DNA of 64,000 bases from Chryseobacterium sp. 18061. Its GTDB lineage: Bacteria > Pseudomonadota > Gammaproteobacteria > Enterobacterales > Enterobacteriaceae. Shown piece by piece: positions 53,999 to 62,508 of the stretch. Numbering within the stretch: position 1 is the first letter of the stretch; each line of letters opens with the position of its first letter. The position numbers were made by a program, and so were the translations under genes. The notes beneath the pieces are model-generated. The model saw only the letters and a list, made by a program, of their open reading frames with translations. It was not told where the DNA came from and ran no database searches. The stretch is from the NCBI GenBank assembly GCA_902706205.1, contig CACSKA010000008.1:101923-165922 (forward strand), written 5' to 3'.

Positions 53999-56601
53999 CA
54001 GAGAGTCTCCTGACCGGTGTTGTCATGTTGAGCGGTCAGCGCTGTTGCATCCTTATCACTGGCGACCTGTTCAGAACCATAAAACAAAGAGGAAAACGGA
54101 GCCGGATGGGCAAGAAAGTAGCCCTGCACCTGATCGCAGCCGAGGTCGAAGAAATGCTTCCGGGTATCTTCATCCTCAATGCCGATAGCAATCAGCGGCA
54201 CCTGGAAGCCTTTCGCCAACGTTAACAATGAATTAAAGACACAAATGCTTTTCTCATTATTCAGTCGATTCGAAATTAAATGCTTTGAAATTTTGATGCT
54301 GTCGAACGGAATCGAATGCAAATAAGACATGCTGGAGAAACCTGCGCCGAAGTCATCCAGGCAGATGCTGATATGGTGGCGTCGAAGATAGTTCAGCACC
54401 TGGGAAGCCTGAGCCATATCGCGATCCAGCCCGCCTTCCGTAATCTCGATGCAGATATTTTCATTTTTAAGGCCATGCAGCTGGATGGTATCCATCAGAT
54501 GCCAGGCAAAACCGTTTTGCATCAGCTGAATTGCCGAAATATTGATGTGCAGGCGGAAATCCTTCGGTGCCCCACGCTTAATCATCGAGGACAGTTCGCG
54601 GCACGCTTCTTCAATAATCCAGCGACCCAGCGGAATGATCAGCCCGCTTTCTTCGGCGACGGGAATGAAATCTTCTGGCGGAATTTCCCCCAGTTTTTCA
54701 GAGTGCCAGCGCACCAGACACTCACCGGCGATGCACGTTGCGCTGTCATCCGGTCCGGCAATCGGCTGAATCACCAGGAACAGCTCATTGCTGGCCATCG
54801 CGCTGCCGAGAGAATCATGCAGGCGGATATTGGTCAGCTCCGTTTCCAGCATTTCAGGCAGATATAACCGCGTTTGTGCATTACCCGATTTTTCAGCGTG
54901 ACGCAGAGCTATCCAGGCATGCATTAAGATATCGGTTATCGTCTCTGGCGTAATGTCCTGCAATACCATACCCGCGTTACCGGCAAACAGAACATTCCCC
55001 TTTCCGTTGCTGCCTGATTTATTATGTAACGAGAATAGCGAGTTAATAATACTCTGGTATTTAATGCAATCGCTTTTCTGGTTTACCCCTGGGAAAACAA
55101 TAATGAATTTATCAATATTATCGCGCGCCACAATAATATTAGTTGGCAGAACGGTTTCCGCCTGCCGCATAAACTCAGAAATAAACGAATCTGCATATTT
55201 ATTACCCAGCGTGTTAATGATCGACTTCATGTTGGTCACGTGGACCAGCGCGACTAAATTATGATGGTGATAAATCCGTTCATCATTTAATAAACCACTG
55301 CGGGTGTAAAGACCGGAGGACGGGTCAAATTCTATTTTCTTACGCATCTGTTCGAAGCTGTCAGTCAATTGCTGCGACAAATGCTTAAAACCTGATTCGA
55401 GCTCGGCGATCTCCTGGAACTGGTAGCGATCGCTGCCTTCTGACCACTGCCCGGACTCCAGCTCTTTGGTGCGCTGGGCAATCTGACGTAACGGCGAGGT
55501 TATGCGGCTAAGTACCACGTGGACCAGCGCCGCGCTGAGCAAGAAGGTCAGGAGCAATGCCACAATCATGAACTTATCATGCAGCTTTATGGTCGCTATA
55601 ATTGCCGACGCCGGGATGATGACCACCGCCTGCCATTTCAATTCGCCGGACGCATCGTTAACAGGAAAACGCGTGGCGTAATAACGATCACCATCCAGCT
55701 TAAGATTAATCACCTCATTCGGGCTAGCAGCCAGAAGCGACGTTCCGATTTTCTCAATCATCGGCGAGCTATTTTTGGTCAGAGTTGGCAGTACCAGTTC
55801 TGAATTAACGGGTGGTGCGGCGTGGCGCGAGGATGAGGCCACAATCTGATCGCGCTCATCCAGAATAAGGAGATTGCTCTCCGGGTAAGGACGCTGGCGG
55901 CGCAGCATTTTGCTCAAATTTTGCAAGTGCAATTCACTGGAAATCACGCCAATATACTGCCCCTTGCTATTAAATGCGGGCACGCTGTAGGCAATGCCCA
56001 CCTCTTTTTCGTTACTGAGGTCACGATACACCGGCGTCCATAGCGGCTTCTTATACTCATTCACCGGCTGATACCATGGCCGGTTATGCATCGAGTAATT
56101 CGGGTTCTGCATGACCACCGTCGAACGCGTTGTCGACCCGGCGTACGAGACCAAGACGTCGTGCGTCGAGGTATCTTTTAAGGTCAAATACTCTTCTTTT
56201 CCGCCGTCGTGTCGGTGGCTGATGCCGATGTAATCACCTTTAATATTGCCAAACTGCAATACATTCAGGTCGACATTGCTCTGGAAGACATCATTCATCA
56301 CGTTCATGATATCGTCATAAACATCGCCGACAGCGATATTATCAGTCTGATAATGTTTGAACGTGTCTCTCAGTACCGAATCAGCCTGGCGCGGAATATT
56401 AATGTAGTCTTCAACCGCCGTTTTAAGCAGGCTGCTCTTGGAGACAAACAGGTTGTGGCTGATGGTGTCCAGCAGACTCTGACGGTCGAGATAAACCACC
56501 GTTGAAACAATAGCAAACACCATGCAATAAAATGCAATGAATAAAGTTCTGACAGCTCCGGTCAGAGAAAATGATGATGTTTTAAAATAACGTAAAATCA
56601 T
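53998..56601 (-). CDS. Cache-degenerate GGDEF-degenerate EAL protein
   Basis: 867 residues with the same layout as the downstream paralogue: membrane segment ~17-38, dCache sensor with NRPWYQPVNEYKKPLWTPVYRD (~173), second segment ~343-365, HAMP-like region, degenerate GGDEF (RDNIDKF at 493-499) and an EAL domain. Of the EAL residues, Glu627 (ECL), Asn688, Glu719, Asp749-Asp750, Lys770 and Gln826 are kept, but the Asp of KID is Ser772 and the loop-6 glutamate (EGIE) is Ile806. Loss of these usually abolishes activity, so it is more likely a c-di-GMP receptor or regulator than a phosphodiesterase. First gene of the operon. Confidence 0.88.
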   Translation of the reverse strand: MILRYFKTSSFSLTGAVRTLFIAFYCMVFAIVSTVVYLDRQSLLDTISHNLFVSKSSLLKTAVEDYINIPRQADSVLRDTFKHYQTDNIAVGDVYDDIMNVMNDVFQSNVDLNVLQFGNIKGDYIGISHRHDGGKEEYLTLKDTSTHDVLVSYAGSTTRSTVVMQNPNYSMHNRPWYQPVNEYKKPLWTPVYRDLSNEKEVGIAYSVPAFNSKGQYIGVISSELHLQNLSKMLRRQRPYPESNLLILDERDQIVASSSRHAAPPVNSELVLPTLTKNSSPMIEKIGTSLLAASPNEVINLKLDGDRYYATRFPVNDASGELKWQAVVIIPASAIIATIKLHDKFMIVALLLTFLLSAALVHVVLSRITSPLRQIAQRTKELESGQWSEGSDRYQFQEIAELESGFKHLSQQLTDSFEQMRKKIEFDPSSGLYTRSGLLNDERIYHHHNLVALVHVTNMKSIINTLGNKYADSFISEFMRQAETVLPTNIIVARDNIDKFIIVFPGVNQKSDCIKYQSIINSLFSLHNKSGSNGKGNVLFAGNAGMVLQDITPETITDILMHAWIALRHAEKSGNAQTRLYLPEMLETELTNIRLHDSLGSAMASNELFLVIQPIAGPDDSATCIAGECLVRWHSEKLGEIPPEDFIPVAEESGLIIPLGRWIIEEACRELSSMIKRGAPKDFRLHINISAIQLMQNGFAWHLMDTIQLHGLKNENICIEITEGGLDRDMAQASQVLNYLRRHHISICLDDFGAGFSSMSYLHSIPFDSIKISKHLISNRLNNEKSICVFNSLLTLAKGFQVPLIAIGIEDEDTRKHFFDLGCDQVQGYFLAHPAPFSSLFYGSEQVASDKDATALTAQHDNTGQETL

Positions 56602-56920
56602 AGGGGACCATGGGGAGCTGTCGGAGGATGCAGATGATTAATAGATAATTAGGTTACCAACAGGAAAGAGAAATAATGTACACAACACAACCTGATGGTA
56701 TTTTATCAAAAAGAGTACCATGTACAAAAAAAACGCACCATTAGTAAGTTATTTAATAATAAACGTGAGTTATCGCTTTATGGATAAAAGTATTAAATTA
56801 AATTTTGGCGGGTATATTTATTATATATAAGCGGCAATCCGTGCATTTTTTCTCCGGTGGCGCTGACGCTCACCGGGCCTACAAATTCAATCACGTTTCC
56901 GCATCACACAAAGCAAAAAA
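56602..56920. promoter_or_regulatory. Upstream region of the c-di-GMP operon
   Basis: About 300 bases, strongly AT-rich from 56640 to 56840, holding the operon promoter somewhere; I could not fix a -10/-35 pair with confidence and see no convincing FliA-type promoter. A single REP unit (CCGGTGGCGCTGACGCTCACCGGGCCTAC) lies at 56853-56882. AT-richness would suit H-NS silencing. Confidence 0.45.
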
Positions 56921-57492
56921 ACCCTGCCGAAGCAGGGTTTTCTAAGACGTTGAAGCTGGCCGATAAGCCGCTTTCTTTCGGGTATAGCGTCGTGGACAGT
57001 CGTTTATCACGCTCACCCCATAAGCAAAAACCCTGCCGAAGCAGGGTTTTCTAAGAAGTTGAAGCTGGCCGATAAGCCGCTTTCTTTCGGGTATAGCGTC
57101 GTGGACAGTCATTCAGCACGCTCACCCCATAAGCAAAAACCCTGCCGAAGCAGGGTTTTCTAAGAAGATGAAGCTGACCGATAAGCCGCTTTCTTTCGGG
57201 TATAGCGTCGTGGACAGTCGTTCATCACGCTCACCCCATAAGCAAAAACCCTGCCGAAGCAGGGTTTTCTAAGAAGTTGAAGCTGACCGATAAGCCGCTT
57301 TCTTTCGGGTATAGCGTCGTGGACAGTCATTCAGCACGCTCACCCCATAAGCAAAAACCCTGCCGAAGCAGGGTTTTCTAAGACGTTGAAGCTGACCGAT
57401 AAGCCGCTTTCTTTCGGGTATAGCGTCGTGGACAGTCGTTCATCACGCTCACCCCATAAGCAAAAACCCTGCCGAGGCAGGGTTTTCTAAGA
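56921..57492 (-). repeat. 109-bp tandem repeats of the rnpB 3' end and terminator
   Basis: Six copies of the hairpin ACCCTGCCGAAGCAGGGT (one with GAGG) begin at 56921, 57030, 57139, 57248, 57357 and 57466, exactly 109 bases apart. The intervening units repeat the last ~50 bases of RNase P RNA (AAGCTGACCGATAAGCCG... GTCGTGGACAGTC). On the minus strand each unit ends in an intrinsic terminator. E. coli K-12 has a comparable 113-bp array after rnpB. The copies alternate in sequence type, implying amplification by dimers. Confidence 0.95.
57466..57486 (-). terminator. rnpB terminator, promoter-proximal copy
   Basis: The first of six near-identical hairpins met by polymerase leaving rnpB: CCCTGCC/GGCAGGG with an A-run before and T-run after on the minus strand. 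The downstream copies act as backups. Confidence 0.85.
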
Positions 57493-57871
<379 letters not shown>

Positions 57872-57879
57872 GGCGCGAA

Positions 57880-57912
57880 GTATAGAGGGTTTGCGCGGCA
57901 ATGTCACCCTTC
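57880..57912 (-). promoter_or_regulatory. rnpB promoter
   Basis: On the minus strand: GTGACA (five of six to TTGACA), 17-base spacer, TATACT, then a GC-rich start region (TTCGCGCC) of the stringent discriminator kind. The -35 contains the TGA stop of garK. Confidence 0.75.
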
Positions 57913-59049
57913 GAGCCGCATCCCTATTTGCAGCGTCGCAGCCACGTTGCGCGAGGCGCGCTGGATATTATCGAATGCGCCCCGAAACGCCTCATCGAGC
58001 GTGCCGATTTGCGTCAGCACGCTGAACACCGCATCAATGCCATGCTGATGCACAACGCCCACGTCCGTCGTCAGACACCCGGCAATGCCAATCACTGGCT
58101 TATGGTATTTTTTGGCGACGCTCGCGACCCCAACCGGCACTTTACCGTGAACGCTCTGGCTATCAATGCGCCCTTCACCGGTCAGCACCAGCGAGCAGTC
58201 GTGAATATGTTCTTCAAGGTTTAACGCCTGAGTCACAATCTCAATCCCGCGCCCCAACTCTGCGCCCAGAAAAGCCATCAGCGCCGCGCCCATTCCGCCT
58301 GCTGCGCCCGACCCAGGCACGCTCAGCACGTCGATATGCAGCGATTTTTTGATGACCTCAGCGTAGTGCGCCAGGCTGGCGTCGAGTTCCACGATCATCC
58401 CTTCAGTGGCTCCTTTCTGGGGGCCGAATACCCGAGATGCGCCCAGGTCGCCGGTTAGCGGATTGGTGACATCACAGGCGACACGCAGCGAACACACCGC
58501 CAGACGCGGGTCTAAGTCTGATAAATCAATGCTGTTGAGGCTAATCAGGCTCCCGCCGCCCGCGGTTATCTCTTTGCCGCTGGCATCGGATAAACGCGCG
58601 CCCAACGCCTGCACCATGCCCGCGCCGCCGTCGTTGGTCGCGCTGCCGCCGATGCCGATAATGATGTTTTTCGCGCCCTGTTCCAGTGCGTGCAAAATCA
58701 GCTCGCCTGTGCCGCGCGAGGTGGTTAACAGCGGATTACGTTGCGCCACAGGCACCAGTGCCAGACCGCTGGCTGCTGCCATTTCAATAAATGCCGTTAG
58801 GCCGTCGCCGGAAATGCCCCACATCGCATCCACCGGTTCGCCCAACGGGCCGGTGACGCGCGAGGTTTTTACCGTTCCGTGAGTGGCGGCAATCATCGCG
58901 TCAACGGTGCCTTCGCCGCCGTCGGCGACCGGGACTTTGACATACTGCGCATCGGGGAAAATTTCCCGAAATCCTGATTCGATGGCCTGAGCCACCTCGC
59001 AGGCCGGGAGGCTTTCTTTATAAGAATCTGGAGCGATGACGATTTTCAT
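57904..59049 (-). CDS. garK: Glycerate 2-kinase GarK
   Basis: Phosphorylates D-glycerate to 2-phosphoglycerate, the last step of galactarate/glucarate use. It has 381 residues of the type I glycerate kinase fold, with KIVIAPDSYKESL at the start, GGEGTVDAMIAATHG, GIGGSATNDGGAGMVQALG and GEGRIDSQSVHGK motifs. Last gene of garPLRK. Its stop overlaps the rnpB -35. Confidence 0.96.
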   Translation of the reverse strand: MKIVIAPDSYKESLPACEVAQAIESGFREIFPDAQYVKVPVADGGEGTVDAMIAATHGTVKTSRVTGPLGEPVDAMWGISGDGLTAFIEMAAASGLALVPVAQRNPLLTTSRGTGELILHALEQGAKNIIIGIGGSATNDGGAGMVQALGARLSDASGKEITAGGGSLISLNSIDLSDLDPRLAVCSLRVACDVTNPLTGDLGASRVFGPQKGATEGMIVELDASLAHYAEVIKKSLHIDVLSVPGSGAAGGMGAALMAFLGAELGRGIEIVTQALNLEEHIHDCSLVLTGEGRIDSQSVHGKVPVGVASVAKKYHKPVIGIAGCLTTDVGVVHQHGIDAVFSVLTQIGTLDEAFRGAFDNIQRASRNVAATLQIGMRLEG

Positions 59050-59109
59050 AGTGCGTTGCCTGTTACCGCGCGAGGCAGAATTACCGGGCGCGTTCCCGCG
59101 CCCCGTCCT

Positions 59110-60000
59110 TTAGCGAGTGACTTCTACTTTCGCCAGTTTTTCGTAATAGCACGCGATGGCGCTATGGTCGTCGTTGCCGTGGCCATCGGCCCGCAGAGCT
59201 TGCATCATTTCCATTACCGCCGCCGTCAGCGGCAGCTGTGCGCCAACGCCGTGGGAAGTATCCAGCGCGTTCGCCAGATCCTTAATATGCAGATCGATAC
59301 GGAATCCGGGCTTGAAGTTACGGTCCATGACCATCGGGGCTTTGGCGTCTAACACGGTACTGCCCGCCAGGCCGCCACGAATCGCCTGATACACCAGGTC
59401 AGGGTTCACGCCTGCTTTGGTTGCCAGCGTCAGTGCTTCGGACATCGCGGCGATGTTCAAAGCCACAATCACCTGGTTGGCAAGCTTAGTCACGTTACCC
59501 GCGCCGATATCTCCGGTGTGCACCACCGAACCCGCCATCGCTTTCAGCAAATCGTAGTGCCTGTCGAAAATCGCTTTATCGCCGCCGACCATCACCGACA
59601 GCGTGCCGTCGATAGCCTTCGGTTCACCGCCGCTAACCGGCGCATCCAGCATCACCACACCTTTAGCCTGCAATGCTTCACTGATTTCACGGCTCGCCAA
59701 CGGGGCGATAGAACTCATATCAATCAGCACCGTACCCGGTTTAGCGCCATCGATGATGCCGTTTTCGCCCAGCGCGACCTCTTTTACATGCGGCGAGTTC
59801 GGCAGCATGGTGATGATAACGTCACACTGCTCGGCGATATCTTTGGCCGAGCTGGCCGCTTCTGCACCTGCGGCAATCACTTCCGCGACCGCCTGAGGAT
59901 TGTGATCTGACACCACCAGCGAGTAGCCCGCTTTCAGCAGGTTTTTGCTCATCGGTTTGCCCATAATGCCCAGGCCAATAAAGCCCACTTTCATCGTCAT
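59110..60000 (-). CDS. garR: Tartronate semialdehyde reductase GarR
   Basis: Reduces tartronate semialdehyde to D-glycerate with NAD(P)H. A 296-residue 3-hydroxyisobutyrate dehydrogenase-family protein: Rossmann motif GFIGLGIMGKPMSKNL, substrate motif DAPVSGGEPKAIDGTL and catalytic lysine region GNVTKLANQ. Three in-frame ATGs cluster at 60003, 60000 and 59994; 60000 has the best spacing to AAGGA, while 59994 matches the shortest E. coli annotation. Middle of garPLRK. Confidence 0.95.
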   Translation of the reverse strand: MTMKVGFIGLGIMGKPMSKNLLKAGYSLVVSDHNPQAVAEVIAAGAEAASSAKDIAEQCDVIITMLPNSPHVKEVALGENGIIDGAKPGTVLIDMSSIAPLASREISEALQAKGVVMLDAPVSGGEPKAIDGTLSVMVGGDKAIFDRHYDLLKAMAGSVVHTGDIGAGNVTKLANQVIVALNIAAMSEALTLATKAGVNPDLVYQAIRGGLAGSTVLDAKAPMVMDRNFKPGFRIDLHIKDLANALDTSHGVGAQLPLTAAVMEMMQALRADGHGNDDHSAIACYYEKLAKVEVTR

Positions 60001-60029
60001 CATTTTTTCCTTCTCAATTACGGTGGTGA

Positions 60030-60800
60030 TTATTTTTTAAAGGCGTCAGCCAGTTTTTGCGTGGCGGAGCGGAACACGCCGAGGTCGCTGCCGACGGCAA
60101 CGAACGTCGCGCCCCATTCCAGATAGCGACGGGCATCCGCTTCAACCGGTGCCAGAATGCCGCTCGGTTTACCGTGCGCTTTGGCGCGGGCAAAGATGTG
60201 CTGAATGCATTTCTGCACATCAGGATGAGAAGCATTGCCCAAATGGCCGAGCGCGGCGGCGAGGTCACTCGGTCCGACAAAAATGCCGTCCACACCGTCG
60301 GTGGCCGCGATGGCATTAACGTTATCGACGCCGGTCTGGCTTTCAATCTGCACCAGAATGGAGATGTTTTTGTTCGACTGAGCGAAGTAGTCCGGCACGG
60401 TGCCGAACATATTGGCGCGGTGGGACACCGACACACCGCGAATGCCTTCCGGCGGATAGCGGGTCGAAGCCACCGCACGCACTGCTTCCTCTTGCGTTTC
60501 AACAAACGGGATCAGGAAGTTATAGAAACCGATATCCAGCAGGCGCTTAATAATCACCGGATCGTTGGTCGGCACGCGCACCACTGACGCGCTCGGGCTG
60601 CCTTTCAGCGCCATCAGCTGCGGAATAAATGTGGAAATATCATTCGGCGCATGTTCGCCGTCCAGTACCAGCCAGTCGAAACCGGCCAGCCCCAGCACTT
60701 CGGTGCTGATAGGGTTCGCCAGCGCCGACCAACAGCCAATCTGAATCTGATGGTCAGCCAGCGCGGCCTTGAATTTGTTCGGGAAGTATTCGTTAGTCAT
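60030..60800 (-). CDS. garL: 5-keto-4-deoxy-D-glucarate aldolase GarL
   Basis: Cleaves 5-keto-4-deoxy-D-glucarate to pyruvate and tartronate semialdehyde. A 256-residue HpcH/HpaI class II aldolase: FDWLVLDGEHAPND, RVPTNDPVIIKRLLDIG and VQIESQTGVDNVNAI with the metal-binding Glu, then GPSDLAAALGHLG. Family-normal length. It is 15 bases downstream of garP and 26 bases upstream of garR. Confidence 0.96.
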   Translation of the reverse strand: MTNEYFPNKFKAALADHQIQIGCWSALANPISTEVLGLAGFDWLVLDGEHAPNDISTFIPQLMALKGSPSASVVRVPTNDPVIIKRLLDIGFYNFLIPFVETQEEAVRAVASTRYPPEGIRGVSVSHRANMFGTVPDYFAQSNKNISILVQIESQTGVDNVNAIAATDGVDGIFVGPSDLAAALGHLGNASHPDVQKCIQHIFARAKAHGKPSGILAPVEADARRYLEWGATFVAVGSDLGVFRSATQKLADAFKK

Positions 60801-60815
60801 CGTTTCACCCTTTGC

Positions 60816-62147
60816 TTAGTTCTGCAGTTCCATACGTTTAATGTCGCCCACCACAAACAAGTAGCAGACCATTGCCATCAAGGCTGAGCAGCCGACAAAC
60901 ACCAGTGCGGCGTTGAACGAGTGCAGCTCGCTGACCAGATAGCCAATCACCAACGGCGTGACAATCGAGGCGACATTACCGAATACGTTAAATACGCCGC
61001 CGCACAGGCCGACAATCTCTTTTGGCGCGGTATCAGAAATGACCGGCCAGCCCAGCGCACCGAACCCTTTGCCGAAAAAGGCCAGCGCCATCAGGGTCAC
61101 CACCAGCGCGGTATTATCGGTGTAGTTACACAGAATAATCGTCGACGCGAGCAGCATTCCCAGCACAATCGGGACCTTCCGAGCGAAGGTGATCGAGTGC
61201 CCGCGTTTGATCAACGCATCAGAAAACACGCCGCCCAGCACGCCACCGGCAAAGCCGCACAGAGCCGGAATGGACGCCACCAGCCCCACCTTCAGAATCG
61301 ACATGCCTTTGTCCTGCACCAGATAAATGGGGAACCAGGTGAGGAAAAACCACGTAATGGTGTTGATAAAGTATTGCCCAAAGAACACGCCGAGCATCAT
61401 GCGGTTGGTCAGCAGCTGTTTGATGTAATGCATTTTCGGGCCGGTCGATGCGGCACCCGGTTTTTTGTGGTCCATATCCACCACGGCGCCGCCTTCGGAG
61501 ATATATTTCAGCTCCTGTTCGCTCATGCGAGGGTGGTCAGTCGGGTTATGAATCAACTTGACCCACAGCGCGGTCAGCACAAATCCGATCATGCCCATCA
61601 CCGTAAAGACGTGCTCCCAGCCCCAGGAAAAGGTTAGCCAACCCAGCAGTGGAGAGAAAATGGCGAGGGAAAAATACTGCGCCGAGTTAAAAATCGCCGA
61701 CGCGGTGCCGCGTTCTTTGGTCGGGAACCAGGCCGCGACAATACGGGCGTTGGCCGGGAATGACGGCGCTTCCGAAAAGCCGAGCATAAAGCGCATAAAG
61801 AACATCGAAATACCGGCCCAGGCAATTGGGAAGATATCGACAAATCCTTGCATAAAGGTGAACAGTGACCAGAAAAAAAGGCTATAACTGTACACTTTTT
61901 TCGAGCCAAACTTATCGAGCAGCCAGCCGCCGGGGATCTGCATCAGCAGGTAAGCCCAGCCAAATGCAGAGAAGATGTAACCCATCGACACCGCACTGAG
62001 CTGAAGCTCCTTCGCCACTTCGGTGCCCGCTATCGACAGCGTGGCACGGTCAGCGTAATTCACCGCGGTAACAATAAAGATAATCAGCAGAATTAAATGG
62101 CGGGTATTCATTCCTCTTTTAGATTCAACAGCACTGTCCAGCATCAT
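60816..62147 (-). CDS. garP: Galactarate/glucarate/glycerate transporter GarP
   Basis: MFS proton symporter for aldarates, 443 residues, 12 membrane segments, close to E. coli GarP (VTAVNYADRATLSIAGTEVAKELQLSAV; FMRFMLGFSEAPSFPANARI; ending VGDIKRMEL). The first or second of two adjacent ATGs starts it. First gene of garPLRK, divergent from garD; E. coli controls both with the activator CdaR. Confidence 0.95.
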   Translation of the reverse strand: MMLDSAVESKRGMNTRHLILLIIFIVTAVNYADRATLSIAGTEVAKELQLSAVSMGYIFSAFGWAYLLMQIPGGWLLDKFGSKKVYSYSLFFWSLFTFMQGFVDIFPIAWAGISMFFMRFMLGFSEAPSFPANARIVAAWFPTKERGTASAIFNSAQYFSLAIFSPLLGWLTFSWGWEHVFTVMGMIGFVLTALWVKLIHNPTDHPRMSEQELKYISEGGAVVDMDHKKPGAASTGPKMHYIKQLLTNRMMLGVFFGQYFINTITWFFLTWFPIYLVQDKGMSILKVGLVASIPALCGFAGGVLGGVFSDALIKRGHSITFARKVPIVLGMLLASTIILCNYTDNTALVVTLMALAFFGKGFGALGWPVISDTAPKEIVGLCGGVFNVFGNVASIVTPLVIGYLVSELHSFNAALVFVGCSALMAMVCYLFVVGDIKRMELQN

Positions 62148-62508
62148 GTTATTATCCTCGGGTACAGGGCATTATCATTCTTATTTTGTAAGATGTTTTA
62201 ATTCTGCTTTTGTTTTATTAAACGCGGCAGACACAATGAAATTGCCATTCAGTATAAGTAAGCCCCGTGGAATACACATTGTGCAATCTTCCAATATCAA
62301 CAAGGTGACACCAATGGCTTTCAGGCATATGCACAGGATGATGGGCGCTGCCACACAGTTCCTATGTTCCCTCGCCTTCCTGCGCATAGCCTGACGATAA
62401 GAGGTGATCTGCGTCACATTATCAATGCCATACTCCTGACATTCTTTATTCCAGTGACCTTTTTCGCTTTATTTCGCTTCAACATTTTTTGCTGGAGAAT
62501 ACTGGACA
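62148..62508. promoter_or_regulatory. garP / garD divergent control region
   Basis: A 361-base region without genes. A strong CRP site, GGTGA-TCTGCG-TCACA, lies at 62403-62418, about 90 bases before garD. CdaR, which activates both sides in E. coli, should also bind here, but I do not know its consensus well enough to mark a site. Confidence 0.7.

Noticed and set aside
56857..57054. A small protein encoded in the repeat array
   Set aside because: It is a translation of REP and rnpB-derived repeats.
56921..57492. CRISPR array
   Set aside because: The 109-base period, the lack of unique spacers and the identity to rnpB 3' sequence rule it out.
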